IMG/VR virus record: IMGVR_UViG_3300044673_000155
Coordinates: 1 to 56,852 of that record
Length of the DNA stretch: 56,852 nt
Source of the DNA: a virus
Strand: one strand, 5' to 3'
The position numbers were made by a program, and so were the translations under genes. Each line of letters begins with the position of its first letter. The stretch's first letter is position 1. Positions 39,698 to 48,639 of this stretch are shown here, one piece after another. The notes beneath the pieces are model-generated. The model did no database searches. It was given only the letters and a program-made list of their open reading frames with translations, and had not been told where the DNA came from.

Positions 39698-41914
39698 ATG
39701 GCTGAGCAGGTAACCATATCCCCGAGGAAAAAGACTCCCTCCACCGGAGTCACTGCACCTGTCCGCCAGAAAAAGCGGAACTCGTTCAAGGCATACCTGG
39801 AGAGCGACGAGGTCAAGGAGCGAGCTCGGAAGGTCATGCAGTTCCGCCGGCAGGCGCGTTTGAACCAGGCCGAGAACCGGGAAGAGATGCACCGGGACCA
39901 GGAGTATTTCGACAACAACCCATGGAGCGACGAAGACCTGAAGGTCATGGAAGACCGCGGACAAGCTCCCCTCGTTTTCAATCTCCCCGCAATAACCATC
40001 CGGTGGGTGACCGGTACCGAGAAACGAACCAGGATCGATTACCGAGTTCTGCCGCGAAAATCTGCCGGTGGGAAAGCCGCACAGGGCAAGACTTCCCTGC
40101 TGAAGTACCTCCAGGACGTCAACAAGGCACAGTTCGAGCGGTCCCGGGCATTTGCTGACTCGGCAATAGTCGGCCTTGGCTGGTTGGAGGACGGGATTCG
40201 CAACGATCCGGAAGACGAGCCGCTTTATTCCCGGTCAGAATCCTGGCGCTGTATCTGGTACGACCCGTTCTCAACGGCCCCTGACCTGTCAGACTGCCGG
40301 TACCTAATCAGGGAAAAGAGCCTGGACACCGACATTACTCAGGCCATGTTCCCCGACTTCAAGGAAGAGCTCGAACACGCTGCTGACAACATCGTCACCC
40401 TGTCGCAGATGTCAGGGGAGTTCGGTTCATCGTTCAATCCCTACCTGTACGGCGACCCCGAGACATTCGGTTCGGTGTTTGGCGAGCCTGGCGACATGCT
40501 GGGGGTAGGTGACCGCAAGCGGAACCTTATTTGCGAGTGCTGGTATCGGGTACCCGAGCGGGTAAAAGTCCTGCGTGGTGATGGCACCTGGAACGGCGCC
40601 GTGTTCAACAAGGATGACGGGATTCACAAGTGGGCTCTGGAGAACGGCCTCGCAACCACGTATGACGCCGTGAAGATGACCATGCGCGTCATGATCCTTT
40701 GTATCAACAAAAATGGCTTCATCGTGCTGCAGGACTGTCTCAGCCCCTACTGGCACAATCGTTTCCCCTTCACCCCGGTTTGGGGATACCGCCGGGGTAA
40801 AGATGGGGCGCCTTACGGCATGATGCGCGGTCTACGTGACGCCTATGACGACTACAACAAACGCCGCGCCGTTGCCTTGCACCTCCTGTCAACGCGCCGT
40901 GTCATTGCCGACAAGGGCGCAGTGGACAACAAAGCGGAGGCCATGGACGAAGTGGCACGGGTTGACGGATGGATAGAGACCAACCCGGGGAAACGGTTCG
41001 AGGTCGACCAGAACGCGGAACTCGCTGCATCCCATATCGCTCTGATGGAACACGATGCCCGATTTATCCAGGAGGCGGCCGGCGTCACTGACGAGAATCT
41101 TGGCCGGCAGACGAACGCAATCAGCGGTGAAGCAATCAAGGCGCGGCAGAACCAGGGGTATACGGCGACCTCCGACCTGTTCGACAATCTGCGTCTCGCC
41201 ATCCAGCTGACCGGCGAGCGTCAGTTGTCTCTGATCGAGCAGTTCTACGACGACGAGAAGGTAATCCGGCTGGTAGGTGAGCGCCGTTCCGATTTGCAGT
41301 TCATCACGCTCAACGATCCCGAGGGCGTGAACATCATCACCGAGCACCAGGCCGATTTCGTTGTAGACGAGCAAGACTTCCGCTCGACCATTCGGCAGGC
41401 CATGTTCGACACAATCCTAGAAATGGTGCCGAAACTCGACCCATCGGTAGGGCTCAAGATTCTCACTCTTGCTTTCGAGATGTCAGACATCCCCATGAAA
41501 GACGAGTTCCTGAAGGTACTCAGGGAAGCGGCCGGCATGGAAGACCCGGGCGCGGAGATGACCCCCGACCAGCTAGCAGAGAAGCAGCGCAGGGAGATGG
41601 TCTCGGCACAGGAGCAAGAAACGTCGAGAGCAATCCAGCTGCGTACACTGCAGGCAAACCTGGCAATCATCGAAGGCAAGGCGAAAGAAGCCATCGCCAG
41701 GGGGAACAAGGCCGAGCTCGACACGCTGATTTCAAAGCTCGACACCTTCAAGCGGTCCCTCGAAGTGGCCGGCGGTGCAGCCGCTCACCCAGGACTCGCC
41801 CGGGCCGCGGATCAGATACTCACCGACATCACCGGGGTCCCAGCAGTGCATAACGTCGCGCCTGCGCTCCCTGAAAAAGTTTATCAGCCGTCAGTTAGCA
41901 ATGTTGCTCAATAA
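39698..41914 (+). CDS. Portal protein, P22-type, 738 aa
   Basis: ATG 39698 follows TGGAG. The pattern EYFDNNPWSDEDLKVMEDRG, PLVFNLPAITIRWVTGTEKR and the conserved core NAISGEAIKARQNQGY are those of the large podoviral portal family. It forms the dodecameric DNA gate of the head. The C-terminal third is a long helix (EMVSAQEQETSRAIQLRTL ...), the barrel region of P22-like portals. Length is normal for the family. Confidence 0.88.
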   Translation: MAEQVTISPRKKTPSTGVTAPVRQKKRNSFKAYLESDEVKERARKVMQFRRQARLNQAENREEMHRDQEYFDNNPWSDEDLKVMEDRGQAPLVFNLPAITIRWVTGTEKRTRIDYRVLPRKSAGGKAAQGKTSLLKYLQDVNKAQFERSRAFADSAIVGLGWLEDGIRNDPEDEPLYSRSESWRCIWYDPFSTAPDLSDCRYLIREKSLDTDITQAMFPDFKEELEHAADNIVTLSQMSGEFGSSFNPYLYGDPETFGSVFGEPGDMLGVGDRKRNLICECWYRVPERVKVLRGDGTWNGAVFNKDDGIHKWALENGLATTYDAVKMTMRVMILCINKNGFIVLQDCLSPYWHNRFPFTPVWGYRRGKDGAPYGMMRGLRDAYDDYNKRRAVALHLLSTRRVIADKGAVDNKAEAMDEVARVDGWIETNPGKRFEVDQNAELAASHIALMEHDARFIQEAAGVTDENLGRQTNAISGEAIKARQNQGYTATSDLFDNLRLAIQLTGERQLSLIEQFYDDEKVIRLVGERRSDLQFITLNDPEGVNIITEHQADFVVDEQDFRSTIRQAMFDTILEMVPKLDPSVGLKILTLAFEMSDIPMKDEFLKVLREAAGMEDPGAEMTPDQLAEKQRREMVSAQEQETSRAIQLRTLQANLAIIEGKAKEAIARGNKAELDTLISKLDTFKRSLEVAGGAAAHPGLARAADQILTDITGVPAVHNVAPALPEKVYQPSVSNVAQ

Positions 41915-41925
41915 AGGAGTCAGTC

Positions 41926-42129
41926 ATGGGAAAAGCAGAAGTATGGAACCCCAAGAAATGGGAGACGGAACAGGACCTTGACGCGATGTGCCGTGCCAAG
42001 GCGGTAATGAAGGACCCCAAGCGCATGGAAGAGTGTAAGAAACTGGCCAAGGAACGTCTCGATGAAAACAAGAACCGCCGCGATCAACTGCAGATGATGG
42101 TCGACATGGGCGAGGGAAAGAACCCGTAA
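41926..42129 (+). CDS. Small helical charged protein, 67 aa
   Basis: ATG 41926 follows AAAGGAG. The peptide is highly charged and helical (MCRAKAVMKDPKRMEECKK). It lies between portal and scaffold, a usual place for small head accessory proteins. No family recognised. Confidence 0.65.
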   Translation: MGKAEVWNPKKWETEQDLDAMCRAKAVMKDPKRMEECKKLAKERLDENKNRRDQLQMMVDMGEGKNP

Positions 42130-42141
42130 AGGAGAATTGCC

Positions 42142-42447
42142 ATGTTTGGTAAGGAAAACGAATCGCAGACACCGCCTGAAACAAGCGCCCCGGTTGCTAC
42201 CGGTGAGGGTGATGGATCCGCCGTCGACGCCGTGAACATTCCCATAGTCGACCAGGAGCAGGCGCCGCCTGTTGCAGACACTGCCGCCGCCCCCACGGGC
42301 GACGAACCTCTCGTCGGTGATGAAGAAAGCCCAGATGTCACCGGACCCACCATTGCCGGGGATGAAGACGCCGCACCGCAAACAGTAACCGAGGTCTGGA
42401 ACCTCAAGTCTGATGGTACCTACGCCGTGAGCGTCAGGGAGCCGTAA
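42142..42447 (+). CDS. Acidic, disordered hypothetical protein, 101 aa
   Basis: ATG 42142 follows AAAGGAG. It is almost entirely Pro/Ala/Asp/Glu rich and acidic, ending in a short beta-like segment EVWNLKSDGTYAVSV. The composition suggests a disordered linker or a scaffold helper; the C-terminal segment may bind a head protein. Function unknown. Confidence 0.6.
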   Translation: MFGKENESQTPPETSAPVATGEGDGSAVDAVNIPIVDQEQAPPVADTAAAPTGDEPLVGDEESPDVTGPTIAGDEDAAPQTVTEVWNLKSDGTYAVSVREP

Positions 42448-42470
42448 CTATATCCAGGAGGATACAGCCG

Positions 42471-43403
42471 ATGTTGAAACACACTGAAGAAGAAATGGCC
42501 GCCGCTGGTCTGTCCCAGGAAGAGATGGACGCCCTCAACGATGATGAAACCGTTGATGACGATATCCTGAGCGAGATTGTCGGTGGGGATGAAGAAGAGG
42601 AAGACGAGCTATCCGCCGAAGAGCAGGCCGCCATTGCCGCCGCTGCTGGGAAGGTAGAAGCGACCGACGACAAGGTGGTAACCAACGAAGACGCAGCCGC
42701 CGCCGAGGCTGCAGCTGCTGAGGCCGCTGCTGAAGCTGCCGCTGCCGTGGGCACTGAAAAGGGCACCGAGACAAAGACCTATTCAGTTGACGAACTCCCA
42801 CCGGTCAATTTCCACCCAGTGATGTCCGGTGAACTGCTCCCCGAGTATCGCGAGGCCGAGGCTGCGCTCAATGCCAGGCTGGATGAAGGCGATATTTCAA
42901 TGTCCGAGCACAGGGCAGAACTGCGCAAGGTTGAAGCAGCCAGCCAGAACGCGGAGATACAGGCGCAGCGGTGGAAGGCGGAACAGGAGACGTTCTTCAA
43001 GCACAATCCGGAGTTCTCCAGTTCCGGTAACCGCGTTGTGTGGGGGGCACTGAATCAGGAAGTCATCCGCCTGGCGAACGATCCCGAAACAGCGGAGTTG
43101 AGCGGTCTGCAACTGCTCTACATGGCCCGGGACAACGTCAAGGGGGCGTTCACTTCCATCGGCAAAGAGAATGGCAAGGTAGACACGCCCTCCCAAACTC
43201 CAGGCAAAGAGACAATCGCTCCGAAGCCGAAGGCCGATAAGAAAGGCCCGACGACCATCGGAGGGCTTCCGGCTGCTGATACCGCTGAAGTCGGCGCTGA
43301 CAAGTTCGCGGCCCTGGACAAGCTCGACGGCATGGAGCTCGAAAAAGCCCTTGAGCGTCTGTCTCCTGCTGAACGTGAAGCATATATCTCAGGGGCGTAC
43401 TGA
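42471..43403 (+). CDS. Putative scaffold protein, 310 aa
   Basis: ATG 42471 follows CAGGAGG. The N-terminal third is strongly acidic with an Ala/Glu-rich helix, the middle is helical (YREAEAALNARLDEGDISM) and the C-terminus is charged (LERLSPAEREAYI). Position just before the capsid gene and composition are those of phage scaffold proteins, which guide capsid assembly and leave the head. No protease motif is visible. Confidence 0.75.
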   Translation: MLKHTEEEMAAAGLSQEEMDALNDDETVDDDILSEIVGGDEEEEDELSAEEQAAIAAAAGKVEATDDKVVTNEDAAAAEAAAAEAAAEAAAAVGTEKGTETKTYSVDELPPVNFHPVMSGELLPEYREAEAALNARLDEGDISMSEHRAELRKVEAASQNAEIQAQRWKAEQETFFKHNPEFSSSGNRVVWGALNQEVIRLANDPETAELSGLQLLYMARDNVKGAFTSIGKENGKVDTPSQTPGKETIAPKPKADKKGPTTIGGLPAADTAEVGADKFAALDKLDGMELEKALERLSPAEREAYISGAY

Positions 43404-43404
43404 T

Positions 43405-43566
43405 ATGGCGCTCTTTGTTGACATAGGCGCCAACGACACGCTCACGGTGGGTGAAACGACCGTCAAGCTGCAATATAAGAAGGGGTCCAAGGTCCGCCTG
43501 AAGATCGACGCACCGAAAGACATTGCCGTAAAGCTGCACAAGGACACTGCTGAAACGAAATCATAG
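43405..43566 (+). CDS. CsrA-like small protein between scaffold and capsid, 53 aa
   Basis: ATG 43405 follows the scaffold stop (TGATATG); a longer in-frame start at 43351 would overlap the scaffold. TLTVGETTVKLQYKKGSKVRL then KIDAPKDIAVKLHK aligns well with the CsrA core (xxVGETxxxG ... KGNQVRIGVNAPKEVAVHR). The N-terminal Arg pair and the conserved HRE segment of CsrA are not kept. A CsrA fold is likely; binding of GGA RNA motifs is uncertain. It could modulate translation of the nearby capsid transcripts. Confidence 0.7.
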   Translation: MALFVDIGANDTLTVGETTVKLQYKKGSKVRLKIDAPKDIAVKLHKDTAETKS

Positions 43567-43644
43567 AATCGGGATTGGTATCAATTACCCCCGCAATTGG
43601 CGCATGAGTGCTGCCCCAAAATACTCCCGAAGGAGGACAGTACC

Positions 43645-44766
43645 ATGGCAAGAACAATAGTGGGGGTCAACGACCCCAAGGCAGTCAAGAGGTATTCCAG
43701 CCTCTTGGCAATCGACACTCCGAAGGAATCATATTTCGGGCCGCGCTTCATCGGTGAAGGGGAACCCGCCCGCCTGCCGATCCAGCGGCTGACCGAGCTC
43801 GAAAATGATGCCGGCGAGCAGATCACCTTCGACCTCTCCGTCCAGTTGAAGCAGCAGCCTATCGAGGGCGACGACATCCAGGAGGGGACCGAAGAGGATC
43901 TCAATTTCTACAGCGATGGGGTTTACATCGACCAGCAGCGTGGTGGTGTCAACTCCGGTGGCCGCATGACCCGCAAGAGAACTCTGCGGAAAATGCGCGA
44001 CATCGCCCGTGTTCGTCAGTCCGAGTGGTGGGCCCGCCTCTTTGACGAGGTTCGTTTCATCTACCTGTCCGGCGCCCGCGGCGTGAACACCGGCTTCATC
44101 TACGGCACCAGCTGGGCCGGCAGAGCGAACAATCCCATCAGCGCCCCTGACTCCAGCCACCTCATGCTCCCGCGCCTGGCCGGTGGCACTCTGGCCACCA
44201 AGGCAACGCTCACCGCTGCGGAGACCATGAAGCTCTCCATGATAGATCGGCTCGTCGCTCACGCCGGCACCATGGGTGGCGGTAATCAGGAAGTACCGCG
44301 TATCCAGCCGATCAAGATCGATGGCGAAACCCGCTATGTGCTCGTTATGCACAAGTGGCAGGAGTACAACCTCAGAACCGATACCGGTACCGGCGGCTGG
44401 CTGGACATTCAGAAGGCCCTCGCCACGTCTATCGGCAAGGACTCGCCCATCGTCAAGGGTGGTTCCGGTATGCACAACAACGTCGTGCTTCACTCGCATG
44501 AGAACCTGATCCGGTTCAGCGATTACGGTGCAGGCGGGAACCTCCCGGCCGCCCGTGCTCTGTTCCTCGGCGTCCAGGCTCTCGTTGAAGCCTACGGCTC
44601 CCCCGGCACGAACCAGCGTTTCGACTGGTACGAAGAGGCCCGTGACAACGGCAACCAGGTCGTTATTGCCACCTCCTGCATTTGGGGTTGCAAGAAGGTT
44701 ACGTTCAACGGTCTCGACTATGGTGTCATTGCTGTCGACACCTACGCCGCCGACCCCAATGCGTAA
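43645..44766 (+). CDS. Major capsid protein, N4-gp56 type, 373 aa
   Basis: ATG 43645 follows GGAGGACAG; the upstream ATG at 43597 is rejected. The sequence ITFDLSVQLKQQPIEGDD, then RKMRDIARVRQSEWWARLFDE and VMHKWQEYNLRTDTG, matches the N4-gp56 family of HK97-fold capsid proteins. It forms the head shell. A GNRA-loop hairpin follows its stop. Confidence 0.85.
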   Translation: MARTIVGVNDPKAVKRYSSLLAIDTPKESYFGPRFIGEGEPARLPIQRLTELENDAGEQITFDLSVQLKQQPIEGDDIQEGTEEDLNFYSDGVYIDQQRGGVNSGGRMTRKRTLRKMRDIARVRQSEWWARLFDEVRFIYLSGARGVNTGFIYGTSWAGRANNPISAPDSSHLMLPRLAGGTLATKATLTAAETMKLSMIDRLVAHAGTMGGGNQEVPRIQPIKIDGETRYVLVMHKWQEYNLRTDTGTGGWLDIQKALATSIGKDSPIVKGGSGMHNNVVLHSHENLIRFSDYGAGGNLPAARALFLGVQALVEAYGSPGTNQRFDWYEEARDNGNQVVIATSCIWGCKKVTFNGLDYGVIAVDTYAADPNA

Positions 44767-44774
44767 TTGATCCA

Positions 44775-44794
44775 GGGGGAGTGAAAACTCCCCC
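44775..44794 (+). terminator. GAAA-tetraloop hairpin after capsid gene
   Basis: GGGGGAGT (44775-44782) pairs perfectly with ACTCCCCC (44787-44794) around GAAA. Only a weak T-run follows, so it is a stabilising or attenuating hairpin rather than a full terminator. Confidence 0.7.
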
Positions 44795-44825
44795 GCCACT
44801 TTTACCCGAAAGGAGGCCATAACCC

Positions 44826-45359
44826 ATGGCACGTTATATCAGTTCCAAAATCGCCAACAAGCTCCCTGCCACTACTCCTGATGACAAGGGCACCGTGTTG
44901 GTCGACAAGACTACCGTCGCTCTTGATGTCAATCTCGCGGCCAACGACATCATTATTTTCAGCAAGATCCCGAGCGGCTGCGAGCCTGTTGACCTTACGG
45001 CCATCTGCGACCAGCTGGACAGCAACGTGGCTCCGACGCTGACACTGACGTTCGGTATCCTGAACGATGCCGGCACCGACCTTGTGGCAAGCACCGACTT
45101 CATCACCGACACCGCCACGCTTGGCCGCACCGCCGCACAGAGCATGAACCGCGCCGCAAATCCCCTCGGCCTGATGCTCTCCGCCGTCGACGCCGTCAAC
45201 ACCGCTTCCGATATCGGGACCAAAGAAACCGGTACCGTAGCGACATCCCTGCTCGGCCGCCGTCATGGCGACCGGATCCTCGCCGCCAAGGTGACCAACG
45301 TCGCAGCAACCAAGAAGGCCGGCAACATCACCGCGTTTTTCTCGTACACCGCGAAGTAA
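44826..45359 (+). CDS. Putative head decoration or major virion protein, 177 aa
   Basis: ATG 44826 follows AAAGGAGG. It is a small Ala/Thr-rich protein with beta-type alternation (TLTLTFGILNDAGTDL) and no cysteines beyond two. It is encoded directly after the capsid gene and is flanked by tetraloop hairpins, as for an abundant structural protein. It is probably a capsid decoration or vertex protein; a minor structural role is an alternative. Confidence 0.55.
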   Translation: MARYISSKIANKLPATTPDDKGTVLVDKTTVALDVNLAANDIIIFSKIPSGCEPVDLTAICDQLDSNVAPTLTLTFGILNDAGTDLVASTDFITDTATLGRTAAQSMNRAANPLGLMLSAVDAVNTASDIGTKETGTVATSLLGRRHGDRILAAKVTNVAATKKAGNITAFFSYTAK

Positions 45360-45368
45360 AGCGGCACC

Positions 45369-45388
45369 GGGGGGGAGCAATCCCCCCC
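45369..45388 (+). terminator. GCAA-tetraloop hairpin after decoration gene
   Basis: GGGGGGGA (45369-45376) pairs perfectly with TCCCCCCC (45381-45388) around GCAA, followed by TTATTT. It resembles the hairpin at 44775 and may be a partial terminator. Confidence 0.7.
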
Positions 45389-45410
45389 TTATTTCGTCCA
45401 GGAGGACACC

Positions 45411-45902
45411 GTGAGCACAACCGTATTCAGAGAAAAGTCCTGTCCGAAATGCGGACGCAATCATAGCAATGAGGGGAACCTCTGTTCATTCTGTAAGCGC
45501 GAGCACGAAGCCGCGCTCGAAAAGCAGAAAATCTCCCCTGACCATATGTGGGTTGAATGCCTCATTGAACGTGACGGCGACACCGTGTTGAACATCGGGC
45601 AGATTCGTTATCTGTTCAAGAAGAACGAGCAGGGGCATTCCGTATGCGAAGTAATCAACATGGGGCATTACCGGCAGATCGTGAAATCAGGCTATTACGT
45701 TCCTTACGATTTCCGCACTGCAGAAGAAGAACAAAAGCCGGCGCGGCCGATCCTCAGTCCAGAAGACGCTGAAGTAGCAAAAGCAATGGCGAGCTCGGGG
45801 AAGGGCAACGTCGAAATAGCCGCTGTGCTCTCAGTAGGCAAAGAGAAGCCGATCACCTGGCAACGTGTTGCCAAGTACCTCAGTTCGATCAAAGAGGCAT
45901 GA
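45411..45902 (+). CDS. Zinc-ribbon head-region protein, 163 aa
   Basis: GTG 45411 follows CAGGAGG. An N-terminal zinc ribbon (CPKCGRNHSNEGNLCSFC, residues 10-27) precedes a mixed region and a helical C-terminus with an HTH-like end (EIAAVLSVGKEKPITWQRVA). It may be a regulator or a zinc-bound adaptor; the placement among head genes is unusual. Function unknown. Confidence 0.55.
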   Translation: MSTTVFREKSCPKCGRNHSNEGNLCSFCKREHEAALEKQKISPDHMWVECLIERDGDTVLNIGQIRYLFKKNEQGHSVCEVINMGHYRQIVKSGYYVPYDFRTAEEEQKPARPILSPEDAEVAKAMASSGKGNVEIAAVLSVGKEKPITWQRVAKYLSSIKEA

Positions 45903-45903
45903 C

Positions 45904-46581
45904 ATGAACTTGAAGGCGTTACGCGATGCAGTTCGGTCAGACTTGCGGGACACTATCGGCCCCGACTGTGACAAATACTGGAAAGACGCAGAAATAAACG
46001 GGGACCTGAATGAGGCGAGTAACATTTTATGCCGGTCGACAAAGATCATTATCGACTCGCTCACCGCGTCAATCTGTACGATCGCTGTCGACATCGGTAC
46101 TCAGCACGTACCTATAAGCCCGCTGATAATCGACATCAACCGGGCAAAATCAACCTGGTCCTCCGCTCTCCTCGTAGCGGCCACAGTCAAGGAACTCGAT
46201 ACTTACGACTCCGAGTGGGAGGGTAAGAGCGGAATCCCGACGAAGTTCGCCACCGATTATAGTAACGGGTACCTGACATTCAACCGGAAAGCGTCAGCAA
46301 CAGGGACAGTCAAGCTCACCGTTCGCCGTCTCCCGCTCAAGGATATGATCGCAGACTCTGACGAACCAGAGTTCAATCCGGCGTATCACTGGATGCTCAA
46401 GGATTACGCGCTTTACCGGGCGTTCATGCGCCAGGACTCTGAAGTGTACCGGCCCGAGAAGGCGGAAAAACACCGCCTCCTGTTCATGGGCAACGATGAA
46501 ACGAGCCCTGGCGGCCATGTCTTGCGAGTTCTCACCGAGCTCGACCAATTACCGAACCGCCGTCCCGTTAATTTCCTCTGA
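45904..46581 (+). CDS. Putative head-tail connector/adaptor protein, 225 aa
   Basis: ATG 45904 directly follows the previous stop. The helical start (LRDAVRSDLRDTIGPDC) and the middle YHWMLKDYALYRAFMRQDSE resemble adaptor proteins that bind under the portal in podoviruses (P22 gp4-like). Placement after capsid genes supports this. Role inferred. Confidence 0.6.
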   Translation: MNLKALRDAVRSDLRDTIGPDCDKYWKDAEINGDLNEASNILCRSTKIIIDSLTASICTIAVDIGTQHVPISPLIIDINRAKSTWSSALLVAATVKELDTYDSEWEGKSGIPTKFATDYSNGYLTFNRKASATGTVKLTVRRLPLKDMIADSDEPEFNPAYHWMLKDYALYRAFMRQDSEVYRPEKAEKHRLLFMGNDETSPGGHVLRVLTELDQLPNRRPVNFL

Positions 46582-46588
46582 GGTCAGC

Positions 46589-47590
46589 ATGTCTACTGCC
46601 AAATATCTCATAAGCGGGCAAAGCAACCGGGTCGACGCCTTCAACCTGCCAATGTCTCCTGACAGCCGCACTCCGCTTTTTACCGAGTGGGCACGGCTGG
46701 CAAACGTGGACGTTGACGATTTCGGCGGTTGTGCGCTGCGCAAGGGATACATTGCGGCAACTGCGGGGAACGGCGTTCACTCCCTCTGGAGCAACCCGTT
46801 ACACCCGACAGACGGGTATTTTGTGGAACAGGGCACTCTGAAGGTCCGGCGGGCCGACGGGATCGTTATTCCCCTCCGCTCCGGTCTCACCCTCGGGATG
46901 CGCATGTTCTACTGCCAGGTAAACAATGTGGTGGCGTACAGCAATGGCATGGAGCGGGGAATCATTGAGGACTACATCGACTGTGGACCCTTCGTGCCCA
47001 CCGACGAGTTCAAGCTACCATTCCCTGCCGGACGCTGCCTGGAGTGGCACAACGGCAGGCTCTACACCGGCATTGAAGAGAACGGCGCCTATGCTCTGGT
47101 TTGCTCCGATTCCCTGGACACTCCCGGCGGGGTCGAGTCCATGGATGACCGGCAGTGCAACGTGGCGCAGTTCGATGGTCCCATTACCATGATCCAGCAT
47201 GTCGAGGCGCCTGGGGGGACTGGTCTCTTCATCGGTGCCGGCGGGGCAACGTTCTACCTCCCAGGTTCCGACCCGGTGGCAGCGGAGGACATGGGGGAAT
47301 ATCAGGTTGACCGCTATGGCGCTGTTCTCGGCTCCAATGTGCCGGTACAGGCGGGGCTGGTGGGCAAGGGTGGTACAGGTTTCGGCGCGTTTTGGGTGGC
47401 CGGCGACCGGGTTTGCTACGGTGCTCCCTCGGGTGAGGTCGTAGCACTGGACAAACTGGCGGTACCGGTGGCGACAGAAGGCACCGGCATGATCAGGGAA
47501 GCAAACGGGGCGGCACATTACGTGTTCACCCTGAGCGGGATCGGCGGCACAGCAAACACATTCGAACCGTGGCAGATTGACGAACAATAA
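46589..47590 (+). CDS. Putative head-closure or tail protein, 333 aa
   Basis: ATG 46589 follows GAGGTC. It is rich in Gly and beta strands with repeated short motifs (GMRMFYCQVNNVVAYSNG, CLEWHNGRLYTGIEENG, FGAFWVAGDRVCYG) that look like blades of a beta-propeller. Several podoviral DNA-stabilising or needle proteins have such folds. The role is inferred from position between adaptor and tail genes. Confidence 0.55.
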   Translation: MSTAKYLISGQSNRVDAFNLPMSPDSRTPLFTEWARLANVDVDDFGGCALRKGYIAATAGNGVHSLWSNPLHPTDGYFVEQGTLKVRRADGIVIPLRSGLTLGMRMFYCQVNNVVAYSNGMERGIIEDYIDCGPFVPTDEFKLPFPAGRCLEWHNGRLYTGIEENGAYALVCSDSLDTPGGVESMDDRQCNVAQFDGPITMIQHVEAPGGTGLFIGAGGATFYLPGSDPVAAEDMGEYQVDRYGAVLGSNVPVQAGLVGKGGTGFGAFWVAGDRVCYGAPSGEVVALDKLAVPVATEGTGMIREANGAAHYVFTLSGIGGTANTFEPWQIDEQ

Positions 47591-47601
47591 AGGAGACACA
47601 C

Positions 47602-48627
47602 ATGAAAAACTGGTCTGATGGGGCAATCAATTTTCTGGCCGCTGGCGGTTCGCTGCATCGGCTCGCCGCCAATGCACGGGCGTTTCTCTTTGCCGGGGCG
47701 CAGCCGACGAGCGCGAACAACGCCATTACCACCACCATGCTGGTGCCGCTCACTGCCGGGGCCGCTGCCTATGTGGGCGAGACACTGGCCGAGTGGAAGC
47801 TAACCCTTTCCGGCGCTCTCTCCGGTGCGATTGCCGGGGTCGTGCTGGGTGGTCTGGTACGCAGCGGGACTGCGCAGGCTGGCGCTGCCGCTTCCATCAC
47901 CCTGGATGCCGGCGCGTCGGCCACGGATGACGAATACACCGGGGCATATCTGCTGGCAACCGGTGGCACCGGAACGGGGCAGATTCGGCAGATTCTGGAC
48001 TATGTGGGGTCAACCAAGGTTGCGACGGTTGCGGCCTGGGGAACGGCACCTGACGCCACCACCACGTTCAGCATCGTGGCCGGGACGCTCCTGACCTCCG
48101 CGGCTGTTCCGTTCGGTACTGACCTGTCAACCACGGCAACAGCCCTGGCAACGAACGTGACCGCAGCCGTCACCACTCCCGATCTTACGGGCCGGACAGT
48201 GGGCGCCGACGTGTACTTCACCGCACCGAAGGCCAGCGGAGACGCTATGAACGGGCTGCGCCTGTTCGCGGTCGGTACCGGCATGACCATTACCATTGCC
48301 AGCAACGGCCAGCCGACCACCGCAGGGGTGAGCGGGTCCGGCGGGTCCAAGTGGATCGCACCGGCCACCGGGGGCACCATTGCCAAGGAATCAACAGCCA
48401 TGCAGGGCAACGCGGTTGCCGCCGGCAACATCGGGTTCATGCGGATATGTTTCGACCCCGGCGACGATGGCACCACGCAGTCAACGACCTACAAGCGCCT
48501 CGACCTGGATTGCGGTATCAACGCAGGTTCGGTCCAACTGCCGCGCCTGGACGTCGTGGCAACGGGGGGCGGGACACCGGTTGTCATTGCCACCCTGCCG
48601 ATTTCCGCAGCATCCACCAGCGCGTAA
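47602..48627 (+). CDS. Hypothetical tail/virion protein, 341 aa
   Basis: ATG 47602 follows AAAGGAG. An Ala/Gly/Thr-rich beta-type protein with a repeated T-G-x-x-G pattern (YLLATGGTGTGQIRQIL) and a C-terminal strand-rich part. No catalytic motif. The composition is typical of structural tail proteins or adhesins. Confidence 0.55.
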   Translation: MKNWSDGAINFLAAGGSLHRLAANARAFLFAGAQPTSANNAITTTMLVPLTAGAAAYVGETLAEWKLTLSGALSGAIAGVVLGGLVRSGTAQAGAAASITLDAGASATDDEYTGAYLLATGGTGTGQIRQILDYVGSTKVATVAAWGTAPDATTTFSIVAGTLLTSAAVPFGTDLSTTATALATNVTAAVTTPDLTGRTVGADVYFTAPKASGDAMNGLRLFAVGTGMTITIASNGQPTTAGVSGSGGSKWIAPATGGTIAKESTAMQGNAVAAGNIGFMRICFDPGDDGTTQSTTYKRLDLDCGINAGSVQLPRLDVVATGGGTPVVIATLPISAASTSA

Positions 48628-48639
48628 AGGAGACACGTC

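Noticed and set aside
43729-44832. Long minus-strand ORF (367 codons) opposite the capsid gene
   Set aside because: No binding site, low-complexity G/V/D-rich product; it is a shadow of the GC-rich capsid gene.
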